Source: an uncultured Campylobacterales bacterium
GTDB lineage: Bacteria; Campylobacterota; Campylobacteria; Campylobacterales; Arcobacteraceae
Assembly (NCBI GenBank): GCA_947494995.1
Contig: CANLWY010000004.1
Span: 62,001 to 126,000 of the forward strand
Direction: 5' to 3'
Length of the DNA stretch: 64,000 bases
Shown: one piece after another, positions 53,164-61,648 of the stretch
Layout: every line of letters starts with the position of its first letter
Numbering within the stretch: position 1 is the first letter of the stretch
The notes under the pieces: generated by a model
Database searches by the model: none
Seen by the model: only the letters and a program-made list of their open reading frames with translations
What the model was told of the DNA's origin: nothing
Translations under genes and position numbers: made by a program

Positions 53164-55296
53164 ATGATCGGAGCATTATGGACAGGAATTTCGGGACTAG
53201 CGTCTCATCAAACAGCGTTAGATAACGAGTCACACAATATTGCAAATGTAAATACTGTAGGGTATAAAGCCTCAAGAATCTCTTTTGCGGATCAAATGTA
53301 TCAAGATAGAATTGGTAAGGGGTCAAAAGTATTAGATTCTGAAAAGCTTTATGTACAAGGAAATTTAAAACTAACAGGTGTTGATTATGATATGGCACTT
53401 AGTGGAAACGGATTTTTTACAGTAAAAAATACAGCAACCAATGGAACTTCAGAATCTCTATATACAAGAGCTGGTAACTTTAGGATGGGTGATAATGGAA
53501 CCCTTCAAGATGCAGCAGGAAACGAGGTTCAAGGATGGGCTATGACTAAAATTGATCCTGATAAGGATATTACTTCTACAAATCCTAATATTGATATGTT
53601 TACTAGTGATTATACAAAGCTTTTAGGAAGTAAAATTATTAGACATTCAAACTATATTGAAACAATTACAGCAAAGGCAACTGATTATACTGAATCTGCA
53701 AAATCTGATGCAGAAACAGTATTTGAAGGAGCTGGGGCAAAAAGTCAATCAGCAAAAATATCTGATGTTGAAGCTTTAATTTCAAACTATTCAAAATGGT
53801 TATCTGCATTAAAAGATGAGCCAGACGGGGGAAGTTCAAGTTCAACTGCACAAATATCTCAAATAAATTTTAAATCTTGGAGTGATGGATTAATATCAAC
53901 TGATGGGGATCAAATATATGTTTATATAGATGGAAATAAGTACTCTCAAAACTATGTATCAACTACTTCAGATGCTTCTTTTCATGAAGATTATTATAAC
54001 TCTTTAACTGCAGGAGAAAGAACAGCTTTAGGTTTAACAACTGATCCTAATGTAACTCCACTTGTTTCTCCAACACATGATACTCAAATAGCTGTTTATG
54101 ATAGAGAAGCTAGTAGAATTGCTACTTATAAAGCACTTGCTGATACAATCTCTGAAATCCCAGGTTTAAGAGCTTATATGGTTAGTGAAACAAATACAGC
54201 TACAGGAAATAATGACGTACTAGAAGAAGATGATACTTTTGACTTGTCAACAGCTGTTGCAGATATGAGGAAAGGTATCCTTCAAATAGAATCATTAATT
54301 CCAGGAGAATCATTTACAATAAGTGAGGTAGGAGAATCATCAGGTCAAACTACAGTAGCAGGTTCCACTCAAACGTCAATTTCTGCTGTTGAAGGTACTG
54401 GTGTAGGTGCATTAGAGAGTGCGAAAGATGCTTTATCTAGAGCTATTACAGGTAAACAACAAGATGTTTATACTGCAACTGATTTAGATTTTGCAACTTC
54501 AACTGACTTTGAATATAGTGTTTCAATTTATTCTAAAGATTTAGAAAGAACTATACCTGTTCCAAATGATTCAGCAACAATTCCTCAAGCAGATCCAATT
54601 ACAATTGATGCAACTCCTGTTGGAAATGAGACTAATGTAGATGCTTTTGTAAGATCTTTTAATACTCAAGCAGCATTATCTGATCCTGTATTAGCAGACC
54701 ATGTTATAGCTTTAAATATAAATGGAAATGTAGTTATCCAAACATTAGATGAAAACTATGATGTAGATTTTTCTGGTGGATTAACTCAAGATCCAGCAGG
54801 TACACCTACGCCTATTGATAAGAATAATGACTATAGTGGAAGACAAGGTGCTGGTGCAGAATTTATTGAACTTGTAAATAAAATAGAACAAACTGCAACT
54901 CAAGATTCTCTTCAGTTAAAACTAGATACTTTAGGAATCTCTGATTCTGCTTTTGGTGAGTTTTCAGTTGATTCTGATGGTGTTATTTCTATGACTCAAG
55001 ATGGAGTAGAGTTTGCTATTGGTCAAGTATCTATTGCTTTATTTAATAATAACAGAGGATTAAATCCTTCAGGGGATAATTTACTTGCATCAACTACTGA
55101 ATCTGGAGATCCAATTTATAATTTAAACAATGAAAAAACAGCAAAAATTGAAGGTCAAACATTAGAGCTCTCAACTGCTGACTTGTCAGAGAGTTTAGTT
55201 AACTTAATGGTATTTCAAAGGGCATTTGAAGCAAATGCAAAATCAATTACAACATCAGATGAGTTACTTAACACACTGATTAACTTAAAACGATAA
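53164..55296 (+). CDS. flgE: Flagellar hook protein FlgE paralogue 2 (710 residues)
   Basis: Longer hook-family protein. It has MIGALWTGISGLASHQTAL, SHNIANVNTVGYKASRI, MALSGNGFFTVK, and the terminal SESLVNLMVFQRAFEANAKS. Compared with paralogue 1 it carries a large Thr/Asp/Ser-rich central insertion, with variable surface domains between about 230 and 560. Length is like the long hook proteins of Campylobacterota, so this is probably the main hook. AAAGGA precedes the start; a strong terminator follows. Confidence 0.85.
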   Translation: MIGALWTGISGLASHQTALDNESHNIANVNTVGYKASRISFADQMYQDRIGKGSKVLDSEKLYVQGNLKLTGVDYDMALSGNGFFTVKNTATNGTSESLYTRAGNFRMGDNGTLQDAAGNEVQGWAMTKIDPDKDITSTNPNIDMFTSDYTKLLGSKIIRHSNYIETITAKATDYTESAKSDAETVFEGAGAKSQSAKISDVEALISNYSKWLSALKDEPDGGSSSSTAQISQINFKSWSDGLISTDGDQIYVYIDGNKYSQNYVSTTSDASFHEDYYNSLTAGERTALGLTTDPNVTPLVSPTHDTQIAVYDREASRIATYKALADTISEIPGLRAYMVSETNTATGNNDVLEEDDTFDLSTAVADMRKGILQIESLIPGESFTISEVGESSGQTTVAGSTQTSISAVEGTGVGALESAKDALSRAITGKQQDVYTATDLDFATSTDFEYSVSIYSKDLERTIPVPNDSATIPQADPITIDATPVGNETNVDAFVRSFNTQAALSDPVLADHVIALNINGNVVIQTLDENYDVDFSGGLTQDPAGTPTPIDKNNDYSGRQGAGAEFIELVNKIEQTATQDSLQLKLDTLGISDSAFGEFSVDSDGVISMTQDGVEFAIGQVSIALFNNNRGLNPSGDNLLASTTESGDPIYNLNNEKTAKIEGQTLELSTADLSESLVNLMVFQRAFEANAKSITTSDELLNTLINLKR

Positions 55297-55297
55297 T

Positions 55298-55334
55298 TTA
55301 AAATAAGAGGAATTATCCTCTTATTTTAATTTTT
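55298..55334 (+). terminator. Strong intrinsic terminator after hook paralogue 2
   Basis: 14-base perfect stem TTAAAATAAGAGGA / TCCTCTTATTTTAA (55298-55311 with 55316-55329), loop ATTA, followed by TTTTT. Ends the flgD-flgE transcript. Confidence 0.92.
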
Positions 55335-55345
55335 AGAGGAAAAAA

Positions 55346-55675
55346 TTGGACAATTTTTTATTAATTACAATAATAGGAATTTTACTGTTATACTTTTTTT
55401 CAAGTACAAATGTACATAAAGCTTTATATAGAAAAGTAAATGAAGAAAAAAATATTATAGATGCTGAGAATAAAAAACTTCAGACACTTATTGAAAGATA
55501 TGAAAAACAAGTAAAAGTAAGTGCAGGTACTCTTAAAAATAATCAAGACTCATTACAAGTAGCAAGAGATGATCTTCAAAAACTTAGATTAGAAAATGCA
55601 GAGTTAAAACATCAAATAGAAGTTTTAGAGAGTAGAGCTGAAGAGTTATATGCACAAGTTAATACTATGGTTTAA
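55346..55675 (+). CDS. Small membrane-anchored coiled-coil protein
   Basis: 109 residues from a TTG at 55346 with AGAGGA at 55335-55340. N-terminal membrane helix (about 3-20), then a heptad coiled coil (about 30-105, LQTLIERYEKQ..., LENAELKHQIEVLESRAEEL). No family recognised. It adjoins the TPR protein gene by 4 bases and lies inside the flagellar locus. A scaffolding role is possible. Confidence 0.65.
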   Translation: MDNFLLITIIGILLLYFFSSTNVHKALYRKVNEEKNIIDAENKKLQTLIERYEKQVKVSAGTLKNNQDSLQVARDDLQKLRLENAELKHQIEVLESRAEELYAQVNTMV

Positions 55676-55679
55676 CTAA

Positions 55680-57677
55680 ATGAAAAGAGTAGTTTTATTA
55701 ATCGCATCTTTGATTTTTTTAAATGCAAAATTGTATGCAAAAAATGATATTATTGATTCTCAACCAGAGATACTTTTTAAATATGATAAATTAAAAAAGC
55801 ATCAAGAGAATTTTAGATTACAAGTAGAGTTTAATAAAGCTATTTTACTTTTAGAAAAACAAGAGTATAAAAAAGCAATTAAGATTTTTAAAGAGACTTC
55901 TTCTCTTTTAAAAATACCATCTTTTTTAAATATAGGAATTGCATATTTAAAGTTAAATCAAATTGAAAATGCACTATTGTATTTAAATAATATATATGAT
56001 TATAAAGAAGCCTCTTTTTCTAACACTTATTCATATATTTCTGCTTGTTTTTATTTATATCAAATAAAAAAAGAGAGGCATTATTTAGAAACAATTATAG
56101 ATGTTACAAAAAAATATAAAAATTTAAGTGAACATTCAAAAAGAATGGTTGCAGATACTTATATAATATTAAAAGATTACGAAAGAGCACTAATAGTTCT
56201 AAATTCTATGGAGTTCCCCATGGAACTTAAAAAAGCTATGCTTTATTTAAAGTTAAAAGATTATGAAAGTGCAGAACAACATTTAGAAAAAGCAAAAAAC
56301 CAGACATTAAATCAGCAAAAAAAGAATTTAATACTATGGTTAATGGTTTTTAGAGATTTAAAATCAAATGAATTAGAGAAATTAAAAGAGCATATTGATG
56401 AAATAAGAAAAGTTAAAAATTACTTTAAAGTTAACTTAGAATATCCTCTTCAAATGTTTTTTAACAAAAATAAATATACAACTAAAGAGTATTTAGATTC
56501 CGTAACTAAGTTTGATGAAAATAGGAAAATAGATTTTATGTTTTATTTTGCACCTTTTATCTTTTCAGATAAGGAAGAGATTCTTTATGATATTTCTAAG
56601 GGATTTATTTTTAAAGACCGGCAAAATGTTCAAAGTTTAGAAAAAATGGTTCAGTATAACTCTAAGTTTATAGATATTATTCAAGAAGACCCTATAGTTA
56701 GAGTAAATAAGTTAAAATCATATATAAAAGATGATTCTAACTCTTATATTTATTATAATTTAGCACTTTGTTATGCTCAAATAAGTGATTTTCATAATGC
56801 ATATAAATATTTTACAAAGGCATATAAATTAAATCCAGGTAATAAACTCTATTCAGTAATGACTTTAATAAGTGCTAAAAAAATAAATAAAAAGCTTAAA
56901 GATTTTGATTATATAGAACAAAATATTAAATCTAAAGAGGGTATGTATAAATATTTTGGCCAAGTTTTATATAAGTTTTTTATTAATAATAAATTTGAAG
57001 TTAACTTTGATCCTTTATCTTATCAGAAAACTATATTTTATAAAGGTTTAGATTATCTAGTACAGTTAGAAGCAGAAAGAGTTGATCTAAACCATCCTCT
57101 TTTTCTTGAACACTATAAAGACCCTTTAGTATATTTAATGAAATCAATAGTTAGGAAAGATGGTGAAAATGATTATAAATATTTTGCAAGATTACAAGAT
57201 AATATACCTTTAAAAATAAATAACAATTTTTTAGAAGGACCTTTAGTAGTTACGAAATATTATATAGATTTATTAAAAGCATTAGGACTTTTTTACAAAG
57301 CAGATTTTCGTATTAATACTAAACAAAGCCCATCCTACCTTAGAACAAAAGCTTTAAGAAGTCTTCATGGACATAAACCTTTAGAAACGATCAAAACATT
57401 GGAAATACTCCAAAAAAAATATAAATTAGAAGATAAGTATACTATGTATTTAATAGTTGCAGCTCTATTGGAAGCTGACAAATATAATGAGGCTTCAATA
57501 CAAATCTCTCTTATAAAAGCTATCTTGAAAGATTCAAGTGCTGATTTTTTAACTGGTGTTCAGCTAATTCAAAATTTAAAATTAAGTAGTTCAACACAGT
57601 ATTTTGTTCAGCCTTATAAAGATGATTTAATTGATTTTAGGTTAGTGAATTTTGATAAACTACTAGAATCCCTCTAA
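55680..57677 (+). CDS. Periplasmic TPR-repeat protein in flagellar locus
   Basis: 665 residues, signal peptide 1-20 (ending LYA). Helical hairpins of TPR type recur, clearest at about 45-90 (LLEKQEYKKAIKIFKETSSL), 155-205 (YIILKDYERALIVLNSM) and 357-400 (YYNLALCYAQISDFHNAYKYFTKAYKLNPGN). The middle is helical, without clear motifs. Periplasmic TPR proteins act in motor disks, for instance PflA of Campylobacter, but this protein is shorter and I cannot claim orthology. It is coupled to the coiled-coil gene. Confidence 0.72.
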   Translation: MKRVVLLIASLIFLNAKLYAKNDIIDSQPEILFKYDKLKKHQENFRLQVEFNKAILLLEKQEYKKAIKIFKETSSLLKIPSFLNIGIAYLKLNQIENALLYLNNIYDYKEASFSNTYSYISACFYLYQIKKERHYLETIIDVTKKYKNLSEHSKRMVADTYIILKDYERALIVLNSMEFPMELKKAMLYLKLKDYESAEQHLEKAKNQTLNQQKKNLILWLMVFRDLKSNELEKLKEHIDEIRKVKNYFKVNLEYPLQMFFNKNKYTTKEYLDSVTKFDENRKIDFMFYFAPFIFSDKEEILYDISKGFIFKDRQNVQSLEKMVQYNSKFIDIIQEDPIVRVNKLKSYIKDDSNSYIYYNLALCYAQISDFHNAYKYFTKAYKLNPGNKLYSVMTLISAKKINKKLKDFDYIEQNIKSKEGMYKYFGQVLYKFFINNKFEVNFDPLSYQKTIFYKGLDYLVQLEAERVDLNHPLFLEHYKDPLVYLMKSIVRKDGENDYKYFARLQDNIPLKINNNFLEGPLVVTKYYIDLLKALGLFYKADFRINTKQSPSYLRTKALRSLHGHKPLETIKTLEILQKKYKLEDKYTMYLIVAALLEADKYNEASIQISLIKAILKDSSADFLTGVQLIQNLKLSSSTQYFVQPYKDDLIDFRLVNFDKLLESL

Positions 57678-57736
57678 ATAACGACATAATTTTTATTATT
57701 TTTTATTAATGCCATCCTTTTTTAGCTTTTTTTTGC

Positions 57737-57742
57737 TATAAT
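57737..57742 (+). promoter_or_regulatory. Extended -10 promoter before FlaG-like gene
   Basis: TATAAT preceded by TGC, 35 bases before the start at 57778, with AGGAGG at 57767-57772. It begins the transcript for the FlaG-like, fliY, stator, flgJ and later genes. Confidence 0.65.
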
Positions 57743-57777
57743 ATTTGTATCTCTATACTTTATAAAAGGAGGGTATT

Positions 57778-58092
57778 ATGGAATTAGGTAGAATTGCTGA
57801 AATTGATAATGCGCAAGCTAATCATGTTGAAAAAATAAAATCTGTAAAAGAAGTTGATGATAAGCAAAAAGTTGTCGAAGATGAGCAATATAAAAAAGCT
57901 CAAGGTAGTGCCCAAGAAATTGATACTAATGAAGTTTTGTTGGATAATGTTAGATTTGGTTACAACAAAAGTTCAAAAGATTTTTTTGTAAAAGTCACTA
58001 GAGGTGATGCTGAGTATAAATACCCTACAGAAGATATGATGAGGGTTAAAGCACATCTATTAAATGAGCTTGAAAAGTCAGTAAAAGATTAA
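57778..58092 (+). CDS. FlaG-like small flagellar protein
   Basis: 104 residues: a Lys/Glu/Asp-rich N-terminal half and a C-terminal FlaG-like domain (57-100) with NVRFGYNKSSKDFFVKVTRG and YPTEDMM, where FlaG normally has the IPPEEM-type motif. FlaG proteins affect filament length. The key P-x-E-x-M pattern is conserved but the hydrophobic core is only partly matched, so this is a likely but not certain assignment. Confidence 0.6.
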   Translation: MELGRIAEIDNAQANHVEKIKSVKEVDDKQKVVEDEQYKKAQGSAQEIDTNEVLLDNVRFGYNKSSKDFFVKVTRGDAEYKYPTEDMMRVKAHLLNELEKSVKD

Positions 58093-58124
58093 AATAGAAT
58101 AATATTATAATAAAGGGTTAGTTT

Positions 58125-59015
58125 TTGGCATCTGATTTATCAAGCTTTTTGAAAGATGAATTAGCTAATACACTAGAACAGTTACTTTCAAAGAGTGTAT
58201 CCATAGACTCTGTTAGTGAACTAGATGTTAGTAGTTTAGATGATTCACAATGTATTGATGTTTCTGCAAAGTTTGATTTTGCAGATATCTCTTCAAGTTG
58301 GCATTATTATGTCCCTACCATAACTGCAACTAAATTTGAATACTTTATGTTAGGTGGAATGGGAGATTTAAAAGAACATATTGATGACGAAATTACTGAT
58401 GCTGTAAATGAAATAATCTCAAATGTTTGTGGTAGTTTATGTACAGCAGTAAATGCGCAAAACTTTCCAGATGTCTCTTCAATGAAAGCAGAATCACAAG
58501 GTTCATCTATTAAAGAGTGCAAAGATATTGGCAGTACCTTAAAAAGTTATGTTTTTGATTTAACTCTTGATGGAGAGAAGCTTCCAATTTATATCTCTTT
58601 TGATGATTTAATAATTCCTTATTTAGCTGAAATTACGGGTGGTGAAGAAGTAAATTCTAGTGGAACAAGTTCTTCTATATCAGCTCCTTCTTCAACTCCT
58701 TCAACTACAACTCCAGAAATGAATATAAGCTCTTTACTTTCTAATGAAGCAGCGGAAAACTTACAACTTTTATTTGATATAAAATTAAAACTAAGTGTTA
58801 GACTTGGAACTAAAAACTTTTTATTAAAAGATATTTTAAGATGGGATATTGGTGAGATTATTGAACTTGAGCAGATGGTAAATGAACCTTTAGAAATTTT
58901 AGTAAATGGAATTAAAATTGGTGAAGGTGAAGCTGTAATTGTTGAAGGTAAATTTGGTTTAAAAGTAAAAAATATTGGCAATAGTTCAAGTAGACTTAGT
59001 CAAATAGGATTATAA
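58125..59015 (+). CDS. fliY: Flagellar switch protein FliY (CheC-like domain plus FliN domain)
   Basis: 296 residues, TTG start at 58125 with AAAGGG at 58112-58117. Residues 30-170 form a CheC/CheX-like domain (ending KLPIYISFDDLIIP), then a Ser/Thr/Pro-rich linker (175-200), and a FliN-type SpoA domain (210-286, DIKLKLSVRLG...LKDILRWDIGEIIEL). The CheC-type phosphatase motif D-x3-E-x2-N is off by one here (Asp92, Glu96, Asn100), so phosphatase activity is doubtful. It lacks the N-terminal FliM-like peptide. Confidence 0.82.
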   Translation: MASDLSSFLKDELANTLEQLLSKSVSIDSVSELDVSSLDDSQCIDVSAKFDFADISSSWHYYVPTITATKFEYFMLGGMGDLKEHIDDEITDAVNEIISNVCGSLCTAVNAQNFPDVSSMKAESQGSSIKECKDIGSTLKSYVFDLTLDGEKLPIYISFDDLIIPYLAEITGGEEVNSSGTSSSISAPSSTPSTTTPEMNISSLLSNEAAENLQLLFDIKLKLSVRLGTKNFLLKDILRWDIGEIIELEQMVNEPLEILVNGIKIGEGEAVIVEGKFGLKVKNIGNSSSRLSQIGL

Positions 59016-59018
59016 CAA

Positions 59019-59774
59019 ATGGATAAGAGTACTGCAGGTGGTTTAGGTGCTGGATGGGGTTTTGTTTCCCTTGCTATTATTTTAGGTGGTGTTGGATTTG
59101 GTCCATATATTGATATTCCTTCTTTTGTAATTGTAATTGGTGGAACTATAGCAGTTACTGCTGGGCAGTTTGAAGGAAGTGACTTAAAAAGAATTGGAGC
59201 AGCATTAAAAGTTGCATTTAATGAAGTTAAAGTTGAACCCTTGCCAGAACTTATTGAAAAGATCACTTTTTATGCGACAGAGATAAAAAAACATGGTGTT
59301 ATGCATATTGAACAAAAAGTTTTGGAAGAACAAAACCCATTTTTTAAAGAAGCGTTTCAATTGCTTGTTGATGGAACAAAAGCAGAGACATTAACTCCTT
59401 TATTAGAGACAAAACTTGAATACATGGAAAAAAGACATGGAACAATGATCGGTCTTTTTGGTAATATGGGTGGAACAGCTGGAGCAATGGGTATGATTGG
59501 TACTCTTGTAGGTCTTGTTGCTATGCTTGCAAATCTTTCAGACCCAGCAGCAGTTGGACCTGCAATGGCCGTTGCATTACTTACTACAATGTATGGTGCT
59601 TTAATTGGTACCTTATTTGCAGGACTTATTGAAAGTAAATTATCACAAAAGCATAAAAAAGAAGTTGATACCTGTGAAGTTATTATTAAAGGTGCAAGTA
59701 TGATTGCAGCTGAAGAATCAATAGGTAATATTAAAATGCAATTAAACTCTATTTTAGTAGATACAGAAGAGTAG
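59019..59774 (+). CDS. motA: Flagellar stator protein MotA/PomA
   Basis: 251 residues with four membrane helices. The segments GAMGMIGTLVGLVAMLANL and AAVGPAMAVALLTTMYGALIGTL (each given in part, 155-175 and about 178-200) are the PomA-like channel-lining helices. The large cytoplasmic loop between helices 2 and 3 holds the FliG-contacting charged residues. It pairs with MotB. Similarity to PomA of sodium-driven motors suggests a sodium stator. 12 bases from motB. Confidence 0.93.
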   Translation: MDKSTAGGLGAGWGFVSLAIILGGVGFGPYIDIPSFVIVIGGTIAVTAGQFEGSDLKRIGAALKVAFNEVKVEPLPELIEKITFYATEIKKHGVMHIEQKVLEEQNPFFKEAFQLLVDGTKAETLTPLLETKLEYMEKRHGTMIGLFGNMGGTAGAMGMIGTLVGLVAMLANLSDPAAVGPAMAVALLTTMYGALIGTLFAGLIESKLSQKHKKEVDTCEVIIKGASMIAAEESIGNIKMQLNSILVDTEE

Positions 59775-59786
59775 AAACGATTTTTT

Positions 59787-60560
59787 ATGGCTAAAGAAAA
59801 ATGTCCTGAATGTCCTAAGTGCTTACCTGGATGGTTAGTACAATTTGGTGACTTAATGTCCCTTCTTCTAACATTTTTTATTCTTCTTTTGTCTATGGCA
59901 GTAATGGATAAGAAAAAAGTAGAAGAATATTTTGATGTTATGAAAAAAGCAATGGGCTTTATAGATTCTTCAACGGATGTTCAAACACAAAGTGATTCTC
60001 ATTCAACTGAAAACAGTAATTCTGAAGCTGATGATACAGAATCTACCGATGAATCTATAGAGGAGGCTGCTGAAGAGGTTTCTGAATTAGTTGAACAGAT
60101 GAATGAATCTGCAGTTGATGAAACAGAGCAGATTCAGATTGAAAAAGGCAAAAATGAGTTTACTTTAGATATTCCTTCAACAATTATGTTTGAAGAAGGA
60201 GAATATTTTTTATCAGATATAAATGCAAAAAGATTTATATCTAAAATAGCAAGAGTTATAAGAACAATGCCTCAAACTTATAATATAGAGATTATAGGAC
60301 ATACTTCAGCAAGTTCTTATAGAAGTGACACAATACCAAGGGATAATTGGGATATATCTGCATTACGTTCTATTGAAGTTGTAAAAGAACTTATAAAAAA
60401 TAGGATTGATCCAAGTACTTTAAAAGTCTCAGCATATGCTTCATATCATCCCAAAAGTGAAAAAGCATCTGATAATAGAAGAGTTGAGATGAGATTCTTT
60501 TCTGAAAATAATCAAGAAGATATTTTGGGAGAAGAGAGCTTTTTTGATAGATTGGAGTAA
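59787..60560 (+). CDS. motB: Flagellar stator protein MotB/PomB
   Basis: 257 residues. N-terminal Cys6, Cys9 and Cys12 (CPECPKC), a membrane helix with the ion-binding Asp22 (FGDLMSLLLTFFILL), an acidic Ser/Glu linker (about 60-120) and a C-terminal OmpA-like peptidoglycan-binding domain (about 135-245) with EIIGHTSAS and SDNRRVEMRF. The N-terminal Cys triplet is PomB-like. It anchors the stator to the wall. Confidence 0.93.
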   Translation: MAKEKCPECPKCLPGWLVQFGDLMSLLLTFFILLLSMAVMDKKKVEEYFDVMKKAMGFIDSSTDVQTQSDSHSTENSNSEADDTESTDESIEEAAEEVSELVEQMNESAVDETEQIQIEKGKNEFTLDIPSTIMFEEGEYFLSDINAKRFISKIARVIRTMPQTYNIEIIGHTSASSYRSDTIPRDNWDISALRSIEVVKELIKNRIDPSTLKVSAYASYHPKSEKASDNRRVEMRFFSENNQEDILGEESFFDRLE

Positions 60561-60563
60561 GAA

Positions 60564-60866
60564 ATGGAATTAAATACAAACTTTGTTGATATAAATACTA
60601 TTAAATCAAATTCAATTAAAAATTATGAAGGACTAGATAGTTCAAAGCTTGAAGATAAAGCATTAAGAAAAGTATCTGATGATTTTGAAGCTTTTTTTAT
60701 GCAACAATTGATGGAAATATCTTTAAAGAATACTCCAATTGCAGGAGAAGGAAGTGGGTCTGATATTATTAAAGGAATGTATACTCAAGCAGTTACAGAA
60801 CAATCTACAGGAACAGTTGGCATAAGTGATATGCTTTATAATTTTCTAAGTGAAAGAAAAAAATAA
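60564..60866 (+). CDS. flgJ: Rod-binding protein FlgJ-like (no muramidase domain)
   Basis: 100 residues corresponding only to the N-terminal rod-binding domain: SDDFEAFFMQQLMEISLKNTP (38-58), then GSGSDIIKGMYTQAVTEQSTG. The peptidoglycan hydrolase part of enterobacterial FlgJ is absent, as in most Campylobacterota. It caps rod growth. 3 bases after motB. Confidence 0.85.
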   Translation: MELNTNFVDINTIKSNSIKNYEGLDSSKLEDKALRKVSDDFEAFFMQQLMEISLKNTPIAGEGSGSDIIKGMYTQAVTEQSTGTVGISDMLYNFLSERKK

Positions 60867-60879
60867 AAAAGAGTCTGCA

Positions 60880-61257
60880 ATGATAGATAATATTATAAAA
60901 GAGATGATTGATTTAGTTATAAAAATGCAAGAGTATATTAAGCAAGATATTGAAGATATAAAACAAGCAAAACATGCAGAACTTCTTACTCGAAATGATG
61001 AAAAACAGTTCATGATTGAAAAAATTGCTTTATATAAACAACAGTTAAATCAAGAAATAGTAAATCAAATGCAAAATGGAGTAGATGTAAATATTTATAG
61101 AGAAAAAGTTGATGATTTAGAGGCTAAATTAAAAGAACTTTTTGAGTTAAATAGAAAACTAGCATTAATAGTTGAACCAATACAACAAATGTACAAAGAT
61201 ATTGTTGATGAGATAACAGAAAATAATGGAGGAAACTTTTTTCATGTTAAGGCTTAA
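60880..61257 (+). CDS. Helical protein, candidate FlgN-type chaperone
   Basis: 125 residues from the ATG at 60880 (MIDNI), which has AAAGAG upstream; an earlier in-frame start at 60850 would overlap flgJ by 17 bases. All-helical, no signal, with IDLVIKMQEYIKQDIEDIKQ and a long second helix. Position between flgJ and flgA suggests FlgN, the chaperone for hook-filament junction proteins, but sequence support is weak. Confidence 0.6.
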   Translation: MIDNIIKEMIDLVIKMQEYIKQDIEDIKQAKHAELLTRNDEKQFMIEKIALYKQQLNQEIVNQMQNGVDVNIYREKVDDLEAKLKELFELNRKLALIVEPIQQMYKDIVDEITENNGGNFFHVKA

Positions 61258-61648
61258 AAGTCTTTTATTAGTTTCTTTATTCTCTTTAAATTTATATTCA
61301 ATAGAGGTTATTATAACAACTTCAAAAATAAATTTTAAAGAGATCATTTCTTCTTCAAAACTAACAGTTTCTAATGTTGAAAAGGTAAAAAAATTTTGTA
61401 TTCCAATGAAAGTTTCAGATTTTACAAAGAAAAAGTTTATAGCAAAAAGGTATCTTAAAAAAGGAACTGTCCTTTGTGCAAAAGATGTTCAAGATTACGA
61501 TAAAAATAAAGAATCAGTAGTTTTTAATTTTGGTTCAATACAGATTGAAAGACCAGGAAAAGTTATTTTTGAAAATGATAAATATATAAAAATTAGAAAA
61601 TTAGATGGAAAAATTGAAAAAATTTATAAAGATGGAAGATTACAATGA
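61244..61648 (+). CDS. flgA: Short FlgA-like P-ring assembly protein (SAF-type domain)
   Basis: 134 residues from the ATG at 61244, behind GGAGG at 61228-61232; a start at 61226 would lie inside that site. Signal peptide (about 1-18, ending LYS). KFIAKRYLKKGTVLCAKDV and IRKLDGKIEKIYKDGRLQ match the FlgA/SAF C-terminal domain, but the N-terminal part is minimal. FlgA is the periplasmic chaperone for the P ring. The stop overlaps flhF by 4 bases. Confidence 0.72.
   Translation: MLRLKSLLLVSLFSLNLYSIEVIITTSKINFKEIISSSKLTVSNVEKVKKFCIPMKVSDFTKKKFIAKRYLKKGTVLCAKDVQDYDKNKESVVFNFGSIQIERPGKVIFENDKYIKIRKLDGKIEKIYKDGRLQ

Noticed and set aside
58125-59015. FliM as an alternative call for this gene
   Set aside because: It lacks the N-terminal EIDALL-type peptide and has a CheC-like domain, Ser/Thr/Pro linker and FliN domain, which is the FliY layout.
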